This document shows positions 11,000 through 22,659 of a stretch of 64,000 nt of DNA, one piece after another (position 1 is the first letter of the stretch; each line of letters begins with the position of its first letter). The notes beneath the pieces are model-generated. The model did not search any database. It had not been told where the DNA came from and saw only the letters and a program-made list of their open reading frames with translations. This stretch comes from Bryopsis sp. KO-2023 (taxonomy: Eukaryota; Chlorophyta; Ulvophyceae; Bryopsidales; Bryopsidaceae), in the NCBI GenBank assembly GCA_030272585.1, contig BSYQ01000002.1:4464001-4528000 (forward strand). Reading direction: 5' to 3'. Position numbers and translations under genes: made by a program.

Positions 11000-13860
11000 A
11001 ATGGCGCCATTATTAACGGCGACGTTACCCTTGAAGACCATCATACGTTTTGTGCTAAAGAGCAAAAGTGCCCTACGATCATATATCGGATATAGAGTCC
11101 ATACTTACGCACGGGGCGGGTTGCACCTTGTGGTGGTGTCTAAATAAAGAGAACGTTCATTCTAGTGATGTGTGTTTCCTTAACCAATGTCTCGCCCTTA
11201 CGTGACCTTATATATGAGAATGGCGTCATAGATTATATAACACTTTATTTGTGGCAACAAACGCCGACGTTACAACATATCGGAACTTCTTGATAAAGGT
11301 CCTTGATTCCCTTTGAAGGTTTGGTTTTCCCCCTTTGTATTTAATTGTAAATATACTGTTGCAGTCCCTACATATACGGTACTTTAACTCTAGGAAGACA
11401 ATCTCCCTTCTTCCTTCAACGAACGCACAATAACATACGTGAGCTCCTCAATAACACGGACAAGATTCCACATTTCTTGACGGAGGTGATGACAATGTGA
11501 ACACTCGGTTTTCGTGCATTTATCGTGCAAATAGCTGAAAAACGTTGTTGGTCTCGGAGCAAGAAGGACTACCTTCGTGTGATTAGTTAAGAATCTTTGT
11601 CTTTCCTTTGATGGTGGAAAAGAGATGTGCATGAGAATGGTTGGGGGGGGTGAATTTCGTCAAGGGTATGACACAAGAGACTTTCACAGGTCAAAGACCT
11701 TATTGTTGGCCCTGAAAAAATCCACGTGGAAATGAACCCAAAAGAATAAGAACAGAGGAAAGAAGCTAGGTACTTCCTCACCACAAGCTTCTTGCAGATA
11801 TCAAAAGAATATGTCATTTGCCGGGATTGCAAGAACGGTCATCATTATCTTTCATGGGCAAGATATGACAGGCAAAGAAGAAAAGAGGAGATGATCATCG
11901 CTAGGTTTGGTGAAGAGATGATGAACATGATGAAGAGGGTCATAACTTCACGTTCTGACCACAAAACCTTACACATGGTTTGAGCTAATTAGAAATTGTG
12001 CGGGAAAACTGGTTCGCGACACTCTTACATGATATGAAACCGATATGAAACATCTATTTGAATGTTGTAAGCTTGAAAGAAAATGGAGAAGCTTTTGGCC
12101 ATTCGTTGATGAGGCCGCCCAAGGCGCCCAGTGACGCCTGCAACGCCTGCAGGCGATTGGAGTTAGGAAAAACAAGGGTACGACGAATGAGCGTCAAGTT
12201 AAAAACAATGTTCCAATGGTGGATCGCACAACAACAAAAAATTGGATTCCTTTGGAGGCTATTGGAACAACGCAATATGGTTCGTACTAAAGAAAATCAG
12301 ATACAAGTGTTGCGAAATTCCGGCCGAGTTCACGACACACTCCTTGCGAAGGGGTGGGTGCTCAGGGCCTACGTAGAGGGCGTCAGTTTGGAACGGTGAG
12401 AATGGTTCGGGGGGTGGGCTAAATGATCGTCGGCGATTTTTTTATATACATAATTTCGGATATTGGAATGCTTCAAGATTTAAAAAAAAAATAATATGTG
12501 TTCCGTTATGTATGCACCCACATAGAGACAAGTGAGACATAAGAACATGACACCCTGTAATATTATGTAACGTTGAGCTTCATGCAAGGAGAGTGATAGT
12601 ATATTGATTGATATAACTCATTTCCTGGGGCTATGGCATCCTGAAGAATATCTAGACAAGATGAGATAGAGCTAGGGGTGATGGCTACATCCTAGGTGGG
12701 AGGGCGACAACCCCATGTAACATGGGCCATGTTTTAAGAGACAAGAAATTTTTATCGGGGAAAGCCAAGTGCCACCCCGAAGGAAGGTTTTGCAAGAGAC
12801 TTGACTTCAAAGATTTGTAGGATTTGTCGATGGGGATCAACCTTTGCCATTATTAAAGATTCGGACGGGGTTTGTCAACACGAAAGCAGAGTGATACAAT
12901 AGGGAAAGCTGGCATGAACGTAAGGAGACGTCTAGAGTGGTAGAACTTACGTGAAATGGAGACTAGTTTTTATTATCAAGCGAGAGAGTTGTTGAGATGA
13001 CGACTATCCGGAAGTAATAACTATTAGAAGTAAGAACTATGCTCGACCAATTTGTTTAATGAGATAAGGACGATCAATACTAAGAAATAATAGAGAAGGT
13101 CTGCTCAATTAGTGGCTTATCCACGGAATATAGACTAGACGTTTGGAAGCAAGAGGTGACATATGCTCAATATGGTTCGTTCCACCTGGGAAAATTCGAT
13201 CAGATGTGAGATCTATAAGAACAAGTTTTGATTACGTCTGGAAAATATTTGTCGACTCACCATAGACTATATCATTATAAGTTTTTCAACACGTGTTCGT
13301 GAGAAGGGTTACACTCGGCAAGTCTATTCGCCCTACGCAAGACATTTTTTCGACCGATATGTTTTTCATATCCCTGTTTGAACCTATATTAGTTCTTCTA
13401 TTATAGTGGCATGCTCGTAAGAGTTGCTTGTAAGACCGAATGGCATTACATTCCAAACCACCACCTCCACCGAAAATATTGAAAAAAAGACAAAGGATCC
13501 TATTCAGTCAAGCAATTAGTAAGCCAAGGATGGTGGCGGCGGTGGTGGATAGGGTTTCAAAACTCGGACCCAAGGTTGCTTAAGAAAAAGACTTACAAAT
13601 GACAAGAAGTTTGCTACAAAATAATGAGCAATAATTAATATCGATACATAAATAGATGGAATATCCTTCCGTACTCATCACCCCCTGGAAATATTTAGAT
13701 TTAAGAGAAATTTTTGTGGGGGGGTTGCGTTGATTGCTACTGCCTATTACCAATTGCCCCCTCTTGTCACCCCCGCTTCCGACTTGAAAAATAGAAAAAA
13801 ATATACATATAAACAAAGTGGAGAAAAATCATCCTGCTTTTTTTCGCTATCAGAGGATCG
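11000..13860. other. Region without a recognisable gene
   Basis: The longest open frames are 113 codons (12058-12399, plus, with KAPSDACNACRRLELGK) and about 80 codons (11390-11832, minus). None shows a family motif. The composition and lack of splice-like boundaries suggest decayed DNA. From 12,400 to 13,580 there is no open frame of note. Confidence 0.4.
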
Positions 13861-15720
13861 GATAGTTAGGGTTTTTTTTTCCCTCTTCATTTTCAATATT
13901 TAAATATTTTATCACCTGTCAATTGCGATGCTCCTCTTTGTCTCCTCTCCTTTTGATTTTCATGGGTTTTGGCTTTGCTGTTTTTGCTTCTCTGGAAATT
14001 GCTTTTTCAGATTCTTTAAGCATCCTGGAAAAAACCAAAAAAAAACCACATTGGTTCCAGCCCAAAAAAAAAAGTTATGAATTAGGAATAATAATAATTT
14101 AAAAAAAAATGAAAGCACCTGTCGACCGATTGTTGTTTTGTCATTTACAGGAGGGACAGAAAAGCTTGAAAGAGAAAAAAAGCAACAGCCAGCTCAGTAT
14201 GTGAATATAAAAATAGATTTTTCAGCTCAGTGTGTGATTTTAAATGAGTCAGCTCAGTATGTGAATTAAGAAATTATATTAGTCAGCCTTACATATTCTT
14301 TTAAAAATATATCAGTCATTTTTGTATATGATCTAAAAAACAGATGAGTCAGCTTTCTGTGTGATTTCAAAACTAGATTAGTCATCATTCCTGTGCAGGC
14401 CTCTGAAAAAATCAACCACTACACCCACCCCCTTTTAAAAAAACAGATAACTCTTCATGATCTCTTTTTTTTTCTTTTTTTTCCGTTCCCCTTTTTATTT
14501 TTATTTTCCTCCTGTGAATTTTACCTTCAGAAAAAGAAAAACTGCGGCTGGAAAAGAAACGGCAGGGAAAAAAAGAAGAAAATAGAAACCAGGCAGCGTA
14601 TTCGATGGCCTGTTTAAAAAATGAAATAAAATTAAAAATTAAAACAGATTCCTTAAAATATGCTGGAACTATTTCTAATTAATATCGATTTAAAAAAATT
14701 CCAGCTTTTTGGAGATATGCTGGAAAAATTTCGATCAATATCAATTCCAAAAAATGAATAAATGAAAGGGGGGGGAGGGAGGGGATTCAGATATGGGAGA
14801 AATTACTTTTATTTTATTTTTTTTTTAATGGATTTTTTTTTTCAATTTGTTTCTCAAAAGGTAAAGCAAAAAGCAGCCAGCCTAAGAGGCTATTCTTCTT
14901 CTTCTTAAAAAAAACAGCCTACTTATTTTCTAAGGAAAAAAAAAGAAAAAAAAAGAAGAAGAGGGAACTACATCTTACTTTCTTTCCCCAGAAAAAAGAA
15001 AAAATGTTCTTCTTCCACACCCTTCACTTTGTTTTTTCCTCACTCTTTTTTATCACTCTTTTCGTACCTCACTCTTTTTTGGACATTTTTTTAGTCCATC
15101 ACCAGAAAACCTTCATCAGGAGCTCACAGCTGAATGGGAAAAAAGCAAAAAAAACAAATCTTCTTCAGATAAGTATCTGTGTCTCTTTTCTCCTCTTCTA
15201 TTTTGGTGGGAGAACCACTGCATCTCAAAAAAAAATGAAAAATGAAAAAAAAAAGGGGGGGGGGGGGATTCCGCACCCTATTTTCGACGGAGCCGTTCGT
15301 TTTTTTCCGACAGCGTGCGCGAAGCGAAGAAAACAAACAAAAACTGAAAAGAAAGGAAAGCAGAAAGCAAAAATCGACAATTTTAGAAAATTGAGTAAGA
15401 CAGAAGGAAAGAAGAACTGACGCAGAAATCTCTTTTTGTTTTTTTTCGCCACAGCCGTTCGATATACCTTTTTTCCGCGGGCTGCTTTTTGTTTCCTGTT
15501 TTTTTCTCGACCCCTTGCCTTGCGCCGCTGTAAGGTCCGCTCCTTTTTTTTCCATCGGAAATAAAAATAAAAAATAAAATAACCCCAGAAATGAGAAGGG
15601 GAAGAAAAAAAAACAAGTCAAACGAGTTTTCGTTTTCGCTGGGGTTTCGTGACGGCGCTGCGTTCACGCTAAAAAAAAAGCACGGTATTCAAAAACGTCT
15701 GAATAAAACCACAGAATGGT
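13861..15720. other. Homopolymer- and pyrimidine-rich non-coding stretch
   Basis: Long A, T and G runs dominate, including a run of about 13 G near 15,255 and many T7-T9 runs. Open frames here (for example 15004-15420 plus, 15124-15621 minus) are Lys/Phe-rich and follow the base composition, so I do not accept them as genes. It marks the transition from the AT-rich left part to the gene-bearing core. Confidence 0.5.
14190..14395. repeat. Degenerate minisatellite, units of about 27-34 bp
   Basis: About six units begin CAGCTCAGTATGTGAATT or close variants and end in an A/T-rich spacer plus AGT (starts at 14190, 14223, 14250, 14284 and two more before 14395). The CAGCTCAGT head is best kept in the first three units; later ones have drifted. 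Confidence 0.75.
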
Positions 15721-15867
15721 GTGGTGGGGTTCTTCGCCAAAACGCGCTCACGTAATTTCGAAAAAAAAAGTGAGATTCTTTTAAAAGAGGGTTAAGCCCG
15801 ATGTCAGACTCATTCCAGTCGAGTGAAATTCAGGCGTTTTTGACCCTGCCAGATTAACTGCCATTGG

Positions 15868-15899
15868 TTTCGACGTTTCGACGTTTCGACGTTTCGACC
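15868..15899. repeat. TTTCGACG microsatellite (4 units)
   Basis: Four consecutive 8-bp units TTTCGACG (the last TTTCGACC) occur about 850 bp upstream of the thioredoxin-like gene. Confidence 0.9.
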
Positions 15900-16748
15900 A
15901 CCTCAGATACGGTTCCATAAGGGAGGCCTTCCAGCGCTCGTTATGAATCCAATCGCACTCATTCCAATCATCAACCAGTCAATCAATCAATTTCTTTTTG
16001 CACTCATTCCACTCACCCACCCACAGCCGCCGGCAGTTATCCAATTTCCCACACCGCACTCTATTCGAAACACAGAACCCACCCGCTTCGCCGCCGCCAA
16101 CTCTCACACTCCTGATCGCAACCGCACCCAGTTTCCCCTCTCGAACAAACTCCAGCAAACGGCGGCGGCGGGCATGTGCGCAAAAGAATCTGGAATAAAA
16201 CCTCGGCCAAAACCGAGTACAAACTCTCCGTGTCTCCCTCCCTCGAGAAAACATATGTTCAGGGAAAATAAAGCAAACCAAAAGACACAGAAACAGCAAA
16301 CGAGAAAGAGCTTCGACTTGAGCACGATTGAATACACCTGCGCCGCCGCCGCTAATCTCAAGTCCAGGGTTTTGTTCAGCTCGCGCTTCAATGTTCATCG
16401 CGTAAGCGAACACACACGCACAGGGAAAAAACCTCGAATCCAAACACAGCGCCCTCCCCCCGCCCAAAGTACTCGCGACACCCAAGCCAGTGTTTCCTTT
16501 GCCGGACAAACTTTTATATCACCCCACCACAAAGCGAGAAAACCTCCCTCTTCCACAACTCCTGGTCGGTTTTTTTTCGAAGGTGCAAGAGACGAGGTGG
16601 CGTCGACCACATCAAACGCAGTACCAACTGCTTTTACCCACGAGCGTCAGGCGCGACGGTGCATTACAGGTTTTCTTCCCACATAAACGAGAGCGACCAT
16701 TTTCCTTCAGGCTTTCTTACTCAAGAACCTGTCTTGAGCCAACAAATA
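15900..16748. other. Upstream region of the thioredoxin-like gene
   Basis: C/A-rich sequence with a 247-codon open frame (15943-16686, plus) made of Pro/Ser/Thr/Asn-rich low-complexity residues without any motif. A minus-strand frame of 176 codons overlaps it. Either could be non-coding leader sequence. I treat the stretch as a promoter and 5' leader and see no clear TATA box. Confidence 0.35.
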
Positions 16749-17799
16749 ATGAGAAACCTTCGAGCAAACTCGGCAAACGTCGGCGGTTTGACGCATGCTT
16801 ACCACCCCACGTCTGTCCAGAGATGCCTTCCGTTTTCGACGAGGGCGCAACAGCTGTCGGCTCGTTTCATGCGGGCTCTTTCCCACAGAAACGAACACCA
16901 GTGCCCGCATCCTGACGCAATCCGGAGACGCAGAGAGGCGGAGGCGAGGTCGGTGCTGAATTTTCTTTTTACTTATTATTTATTTTTTTGCTTATCGAAA
17001 CGCCTATTGTGAACGCTATGAAGCTCTTGGCGGAATTTTTCCTAACACAAGTCATGATGCTGTCAACAGGCAGAAGCGGCGGATGAAAGAGCTGAACGAG
17101 CTGTCGGCGACCATGACGGGCGGGTGAGGGGTTGCACATTTTCGTGTGGTTGGCTTTTGCTAGAACAATGAAAGACCTCCAGTCGTTCGTAGCGACAGAT
17201 GGCTCTGTGTTTGTTCATATAAACTGGAAAATTACATAACAGTATTCGTCTTCTGTGTTTGTTTGCTTCTTTCTTTTGTTCAGATCCACAACCTATACAA
17301 GCCCTAACATCCTGAAGGTCGACTCTACGACGGACTTCCAGTTGCGTTTATCGAACGCGTCGAGGAAAGACAAAATATGCTTGGTTAGCTTCACTTCTCG
17401 TTCGTGTCAGTCAAGCTGGCGCGAGTCGCGCGCATGAACCCCGACGTTCACTTTCTGATCGTGGACGTCTTTGGCGAAGACGTCAGCCGCCTTTGTGGAG
17501 AGATGAGGATAACAACCGTCCCTTTCTTCCAGTTATACAGAGAAGGCAGCATCGTGTCCCAGGGCTCCTGGGGGAGCATAGAGCTTTTGAAAGAAAGTTC
17601 CGTCGAGATGGAGGCGGCGGATGGGCGACGCTGCTCCATATCGGAGCCAAACTCCGAAACATCAGCTACCGATCGTTGGAAACGCGTGGCGGCGGCAAAA
17701 AGTGAAAGTTCGTCAGATGAGACAAACGAAAACACTGACGGAAAAGCAGGTTTGGGAATTCTGCTTACCAGCTCCGCTCTGGAATGGGTGGAAGATTGA
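16749..17799 (+). CDS. Thioredoxin-like protein (ACHT/plant-type), with a lesion at the active site
   Basis: Three exons fit with matching phases: 16749-16948, 17070-17123 and 17284-17799, joined by GT-AG introns of 121 and 160 bp. Exon 1 encodes an Arg/Ser-rich N terminus (RCLPFSTRAQQLSARFM) like an organelle targeting peptide. Exon 3 begins the fold with KVDSTTDFQLRL, then CLVSFTSRSC, and later MNPDVHFLIVDV and TTVPFFQLYREGS, the cis-Pro region. This resembles atypical plant and algal thioredoxins that act in plastid redox signalling. The second Cys of the expected CxxC is missing: after FTSRSCQ the frame changes by one and about five residues are lacking near 17,400-17,410. So this is a pseudogene, an assembly error or a variant I do not understand. 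The C terminus is Ser/Glu-rich and ends WVED. Confidence 0.6.
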
Positions 17800-17942
17800 G
17801 GAAATTCTTTATTGTATTTTAATCGAGAATGAAGGGTTAGGTGAGGGAAGAGAGCTATAGGGAGCAGGGATAGGGGTGGATGCAATACAGGAATTTTGTG
17901 AAGAGAAACAATTAAAAGATGTAATGGAATTGATATGCAGAA

Positions 17943-19205
17943 TGTTAGGTCCCTGTAGGTTTTAGTGAAGTCGTTGCTGAGGTTGAGAGCAGCGGATGCC
18001 ATTTGTGTGGCAACTGCTGCAGCATCTTTCTTCCGCCAAAACTCAAAATTCGACGTGAACTTTGTGTCCGCTACATCCTCAAACACCTTCTTTAGCTCTT
18101 GCGCTGTTTCCGGGTCTTGTAGCATTTCTTGTAACATTTCCCGCGGCTCTCTGCTCCTTGTTGAGCTTCTTGATCTGCTTCTCCTTGAAGACCGACTTTG
18201 ACTTCTTTTCAACTCCTCCATTTCCGCTTGTAATCTAGCCGCCGCTTCTTTCGCAGCCGCTGCCTCCTTTAACAAATAGGCTACTTCCGCATGATGCTGT
18301 ATCTGAAAACTTTCCGCTTTTTCTTGCGTCTCTTTGAGATCATACTTAACACGAACGATTTCCTTGAACTGTTTATCTTGACCTGCACCCATTTCCGCTT
18401 GCGTCTCTCTCAGTTCTTGTTGAACTGTATCCAACCCCCAAAGGGCGTCGTTATATTGCCGGTCATATTCTTCTTCAAGTTTCTTCCTTTTTTCGTCCGT
18501 GTCAGCTACTTGTTCAGCCAATATCCGCTGAGCCTCTTTGGCTTCGTCCACCTCTTTCTGGGCGACATCACGGATATTCGCCAAGCCAGCTTCCATTTGG
18601 CTGAGCCTCCCCTTGGCTGCAGCATCCAGATCTTGTATCCGCTCATCCAACCTTTCACTGAGCTGTCCTTCGATCTGGTGATGGCGGGACTGTAAAGTAG
18701 AGTCCAACACATCATGTACTTGGGAAGCCATGCTTGAACAAGCTCCCTCCATCCGACTATCAAGGTGCTCGGCGACCTGGGCTGTCCGCTGGGCAGCCTC
18801 ATCGGACAATTGGCTGTATAACCGCTCTTGCGATTCATGGAGATCGCGCTCCTGCAGGCCATCGTTGCGCACGTGCAGGGTCTGGTTATGCACGTTTACT
18901 TGGCTCTGTTGCAGGTGCTGCGTTTGTTGATTGATGAAGACTCCTGGCTCTTCTTCCATCTCCTCATCAAACTCCGGGCCAATGTCCGCTTCCTCATCGC
19001 CTGCCTCCTCCACCATGTCCGGGTGCGCGGGGACACCGTATGCCTGTAAAGGCTGGTCCATTTCTGCCTGTATCGGCAGTCCGACAGCAGGTAATTCCTG
19101 GGCGACGATCAGCGGATATAGCGGCGGGCCATCTGGGGCGTCGCGCTCTTGCTGATTGTCTTCGATACCGTATTCCAGGTATAGCTGCTCGTCGTTTCCG
19201 CTCAT
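17943..19205 (-). CDS. Coiled-coil Gag-like protein of the gag-only element
   Basis: About 420 codons within the element. The N-terminal part is acidic (DEEADIGPEFDEEMEEE). The middle is a long Gln/Glu/Ala-rich coiled coil with heptad spacing (SQLSDEAAQRTAQVAEHL and following). Near the end is an SR-rich patch (SRSSRRSRSRSSTRSREPRE). No zinc knuckle is present. In style it matches the N-terminal part of the chromovirus Gag at 50,056-51,981, which also opens with an EPEFDEELPD-like acidic block followed by coiled coil. It presumably forms or joins particles made by an autonomous relative. That role is inferred from position. Confidence 0.6.
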
Positions 19206-19693
19206 GGTGGATGTCTTGATTCGTCGGCGGTAGAATCACGTGTCCGTTTGGTGGATTCCGTTGGCGGGTAATCCACGTGACTAATTGGTCACTCTTTGTC
19301 AGCGGTTTCTGGCAGCGGTTTCTGGCACGTAATTTCTGGCGGGAACGTATTCGTCCGCAGAAACGTCCGCTGGCAGACTCGTTTTGTCCGCTCTGCGGTA
19401 ACCGCGTTCAGTGGCGACAACTCTCCGACAAACGGAAGTACTACTACGCCGTGCTGTGGTCGTAGCGTCCAAGGATCTATAGATCCTGTGATTTTGGGAG
19501 GGATGATCGAGCGCAGCAACGTGCGTTCTCGTTCGTCCAGCGTTTGGTTGGTACGCAGCAACACGAAGGAGGTTCCAGACACGAGGGGAAACCTTCTTCG
19601 ACCTAGCCGACCCTGATCTTTTGCACCTCGACTGCAAAATCTCCTGTCGATCTCTTCCACTAAGTAGACTCGACTTGCAGGAAGGGTGCTTCG

Positions 19694-19705
19694 GCTCCGA
19701 AACCA
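19694..19705 (-). promoter_or_regulatory. Primer-binding site of the gag-only element
   Basis: On the minus strand the 5' LTR is followed by two bases and then TGGTTTCGGAGC, a typical tRNA-complementary primer site. The same 12-mer in the same place occurs in the chromovirus (52,113-52,124) and in the nested element (42,158-42,169), which ties all three to one lineage of priming. Confidence 0.75.
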
Positions 19706-19707
19706 GT

Positions 19708-19879
19708 TGTTAGGTCCCTGTAGGTTTTAGTGAAGTCGTTGCTGAGGTTGAGACTGGGGTCACACACACTACAAACCAGAGAATTAATTTACAGGTTGTT
19801 CTCTCTGAACTTAACCCCTAGAACCCGTACTAACCCGTACTACACACTCGTACTGCAAAATGAGTGCGACAACGTATCA
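19708..19879 (-). repeat. 172-bp LTR of the gag-only element
   Basis: Bounded by TG and CA, next to a primer-binding site on the inside and the target duplication CAGAA on the outside. Its first 46 bp (plus-strand orientation) recur at 17943-17988 as the stub of the other LTR. Confidence 0.8.
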
Positions 19880-19884
19880 CAGAA

Positions 19885-21300
19885 TAGAACTAGCATTTGA
19901 GAATAGGAAGAAGAAAGGGAGAAAGCAGTCCAAAAAATTTCAAATCGATTTCCCTTCTCCAAGGAATTATCAGTTCTGGTGGTGTCTTGCGATGAGAATT
20001 TAAATCGATCAGTTTGGAACAAATGTCAATTCCGCCAGACATGTCAATGTGGTAAGTGCATGGCGGTCGTATGCTCCATCGACCGCTTCAATTTCGACAA
20101 CCCACAGAAACTCGAATATAATCGCAGAGAGTATAGACACTAGACCTTGTTTATATCACTTCGCCTCTGCTGCTGATAGCAACCCAGAAAAATACTGGCG
20201 ATAATTCAAATCATCAAGCTCAGGAGTGGCCGTGCTATTTATCCAAACAGAGAAAGGTCGGAAAAAAAGAATTTCGGGACACCCCCCCCCAAAAAAAAAC
20301 AAAAACAAAGAGAAATCTGGAGGAACCCCAGAACAGGTTTAGAAGCAAACCGGTGGTTCTAAGTCATCCCTTCAAATTTTCCTTTTGCTGGATTCATAAG
20401 AGCTTCGCGAAATGGGCAGGTTGAAGCAATTTAACGATGGATTCGAGTCCGCTATGTTAGCTGGTTTTGGTAGAGTACTGCCTGCTCAATCCAAAAAGAT
20501 ATATTGTGATTTTGATATATTTGAACCATAGAGGGGGGAGGGGGAGAATATCCTGGCAAGGATGTGTGGAAAACAGATCAAACAGGTGTGGTATTAACTG
20601 ACTGACAAGTTTCAAAGATTACATCCGAGAACGTTTAAATCACGAGAAAAAAAGAGAAACAAAAAAAAACATCATAGAGAGTAATATAACCTTATCGAAT
20701 TATAATCTTGAGAAAAAAAATCAAAACCTTCCTGCTCTCCTGGACACCTAGTCTGACCTCATCACAATAAACTGCGATGTTAATTCTTTCTAGCAGAAAC
20801 TTTTATTCATACTAAAGTTTATTTTGAAATTTTGTCCAGAAGATAGAGATTCCCCAGAATTTCATATTTCATATTTATTCGTTGTGGAGCTTGAGGGCAC
20901 TCCGAGAAAAAAACTCTCCTCCTCGACTAATCAGTGACAGAAACATTCCTTGCGGATACCACCAACGGTTTTCCTGACAATTCTAGCCGGGCCAACCTCT
21001 CCCAGAATCACAAGACCCTTGGCGGCGCAACTGCAGAAGAAACGCCCGAAACACCGCACTTAGAAAACAACGCTGCGAGCATTATACATTCACTATGGCA
21101 GACGGAAAGGTTTCCACAACGTGCACATTCAAAAAAGCGAAGAGGAGGTGTGGTCCAATGAGTGTTTGTTTTACAGAAATGTTCATACAGGCCCAAATCT
21201 GTCCGCGACTCTCGAATAAGTAGTTTTTAGAGATCAAAAATTTTATAAAGGAAGATTAAAAGAAGCACAAGAAAGAACGAAGGAGGTGTGGTGTTTTTAC
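19885..21300. other. Intergenic stretch downstream of the secreted-protein gene
   Basis: Mostly AT-rich with homopolymers (C9/A9 near 20,282-20,300). A 75-codon plus frame (20934-21161) is unconvincing. A minus-strand stretch near 21,040-21,060 has an acceptor-like CTAAG before GVSGVSSAV and could be a last exon of the minus-strand gene at 21,301-22,659, but the phase does not settle it. Confidence 0.35.
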
Positions 21301-22659
21301 CTGGATGTGTTGAAGCAACAGCTGAAGGTATCCAAATCTTCGCAGAATTTTTTCTTTTCAGCCCTGGAGGAGCCGGTGTTGAATCCTGAGCTGGTCCCGC
21401 CGCCAGTGGAACCGGTAATGCTCAAAGGGTTGTTTGTGGTGGTATCCACGGATTCCGAGCTACCAGTCACCAAGGCATTGCATTTGGAGGAAGCGCTCAA
21501 ATCTGTTGGACCCAAACAAACAAACATCAATGACATTGTTGGACCCAGCAACAAGTGGTTTTCAATTGTTCTTTCAATTGTCAGTTTTCGATAGAAATCG
21601 TACAGCATTTACGGGGAAGATTTTTGATACCACACAGCGCCGTCGCTACTTTGAATTCCGGAAAAACCGTGAAAAAAAGCACGAAACACACTAGAGCGTG
21701 ACAAAAGTTTGAATTAATACGATCCATCGACTCACCAGCGTTTTCACACACTTCGGCACTAGCCTGCGCGAAAGATTCCGCGATAAGAGTACTGGTCGCC
21801 GACACAAAGCGGGACTGGAAACTGAAGCTGCTGCCATCGCCAGATATGCACGACTGGCCCAAAGCTAGGGCGGAAGCTTCCGCCAAACCAACAGCGATCG
21901 CTTCGAGATCCGCTGTGCAAATCGCGCTCGTGTCAGGACCGAACGCCGCCGCCACCGCCTTAGCGAAAGCACTCGCGAGTGAAACGGCGTGAGAATCCCC
22001 TTTGGAAACGGAAAACGCACAACCGAATCCTTGCGAGTTGGCGGAGCACTTGGCGGCGCTGAGGGAATCCGCATAGACGGAAGCGAAAGCTTTCGCGATG
22101 GCCTCCGACTGGGCGGTAACTACGACTGGGTCGCACATATCCTGAGTGAAGATAGTTTCCACCGCAGACTCGATTTTCGTTTGGGTAATAGCTTGTGCCT
22201 GCATGAGACAGCAATAGTAAGAATTTCCTTGCCGTCTGGTGGTTTTCTGAAGAACGCTACCGTACAGCTTCGGAAAAAAAACAAAGAAAAAACAAAGAGC
22301 GCAAAAAACTCACTTCGCAGTTTGCGCTAGCGGAGGCCTCGCAGGTACCGTGCTTGAGAATGAACGAAACGGAAGCGAAGGTGCTGCACTGAGTTTGAGC
22401 TATCCCACCGTCAGTCATCAGGGACCGCCCTGTTGGGGAAAGAAGACAACAGGGTAAATAAGAGGTCAGCTCCGTGTTCGGTACGTAGCTTGTCCCAAGA
22501 AAGTGACGAAGCAAAAAAAAGAGGTCAGCTCCGTGTTCGATACGTAGCTCCTCCCAAGAGAGTAAACGGAGCAAAACGAAACGAAACGCGGGACAGCTTA
22601 CCTGCGAAAGCTGGACCGGCCAAGATAAGGCATGCAACGGCGAGGATAGCGGACTTCAT
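21301..22659 (-). CDS. Secreted Ala/Ser-rich cysteine-containing protein (unknown family)
   Basis: Four exons fit with matching phases: 22659-22602, 22429-22314, 22198-21736 and 21502-about 21301, with GT-AG introns. Exon 1 encodes MKSAILAVACLILAGPAFA, a textbook signal peptide with the intron right after the cleavage region. The mature part alternates Ala/Ser-rich amphipathic stretches (SLASAFAKAVAAAFG, EASALALGQSC, AESFAQASAEVC) with spaced Cys residues. The last exon is Gly/Ser/Thr-rich (GSTGGGTSSGFNTGSS). Such patterning suggests a disulfide-bonded wall or extracellular-matrix protein, somewhat silk-like. That is inference from composition; I do not recognise the family. Exon 4 may splice on at a GTAAAA site at 21,300. 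Confidence 0.6.
21504..21546. repeat. Micro-insert between 10-bp direct repeats, at a splice acceptor
   Basis: The 10-bp TGTTGGACCC occurs at 21504-21513 and 21537-21546, enclosing 23 bp (AAACAAACAAACATCAATGACAT is 23 bases; its last 19 are AAACAAACATCAATGACAT). The first copy overlaps the acceptor border of exon 4 of the secreted-protein gene. A near-identical core with the same 33-bp period is found at 24,865-24,912. Confidence 0.6.
22461..22578. repeat. 59-bp tandem duplication in an intron
   Basis: Two adjacent copies start AGAGGTCAGCTCCGTGTTCG (22461-22519 and 22520-22578) within intron 1 of the secreted-protein gene. They differ at several bases, so the duplication is not very recent. 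Confidence 0.8.

Larger units (their letters stand above)
17943..19879 (-). mobile_element. Gag-only LTR retroelement, non-autonomous
   Basis: An LTR element on the minus strand lies between 5-bp target duplications CAGAA (17938-17942 and 19880-19884). It has a 172-bp 5' LTR (19708-19879, TG...CA), a primer-binding site next to it, a leader of about 490 bp and one coiled-coil Gag-like ORF. There is no protease, reverse transcriptase or integrase. The downstream LTR is only a 46-bp stub (17943-17988), identical to the matching LTR end. It lies about 145 bp beyond the thioredoxin-like stop codon, in its probable 3' region. It is broken in the sense of lacking pol and most of one LTR. Stub identity suggests it is fairly young. 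Confidence 0.8.

Noticed and set aside
14190-14395. Possible CRISPR-like array
   Set aside because: Units are degenerate and A/T-rich, spacers are not of even length, and the setting is eukaryotic; it is a minisatellite.
15004-15621. Phe- and Lys-rich ORFs on both strands
   Set aside because: They follow the homopolymer composition and contain no domain.
15943-16686. 247-codon plus-strand ORF
   Set aside because: Low-complexity Pro/Ser/Thr/Asn composition, no motif, an equally long antisense frame, and its place just upstream of a gene fits a non-coding leader.
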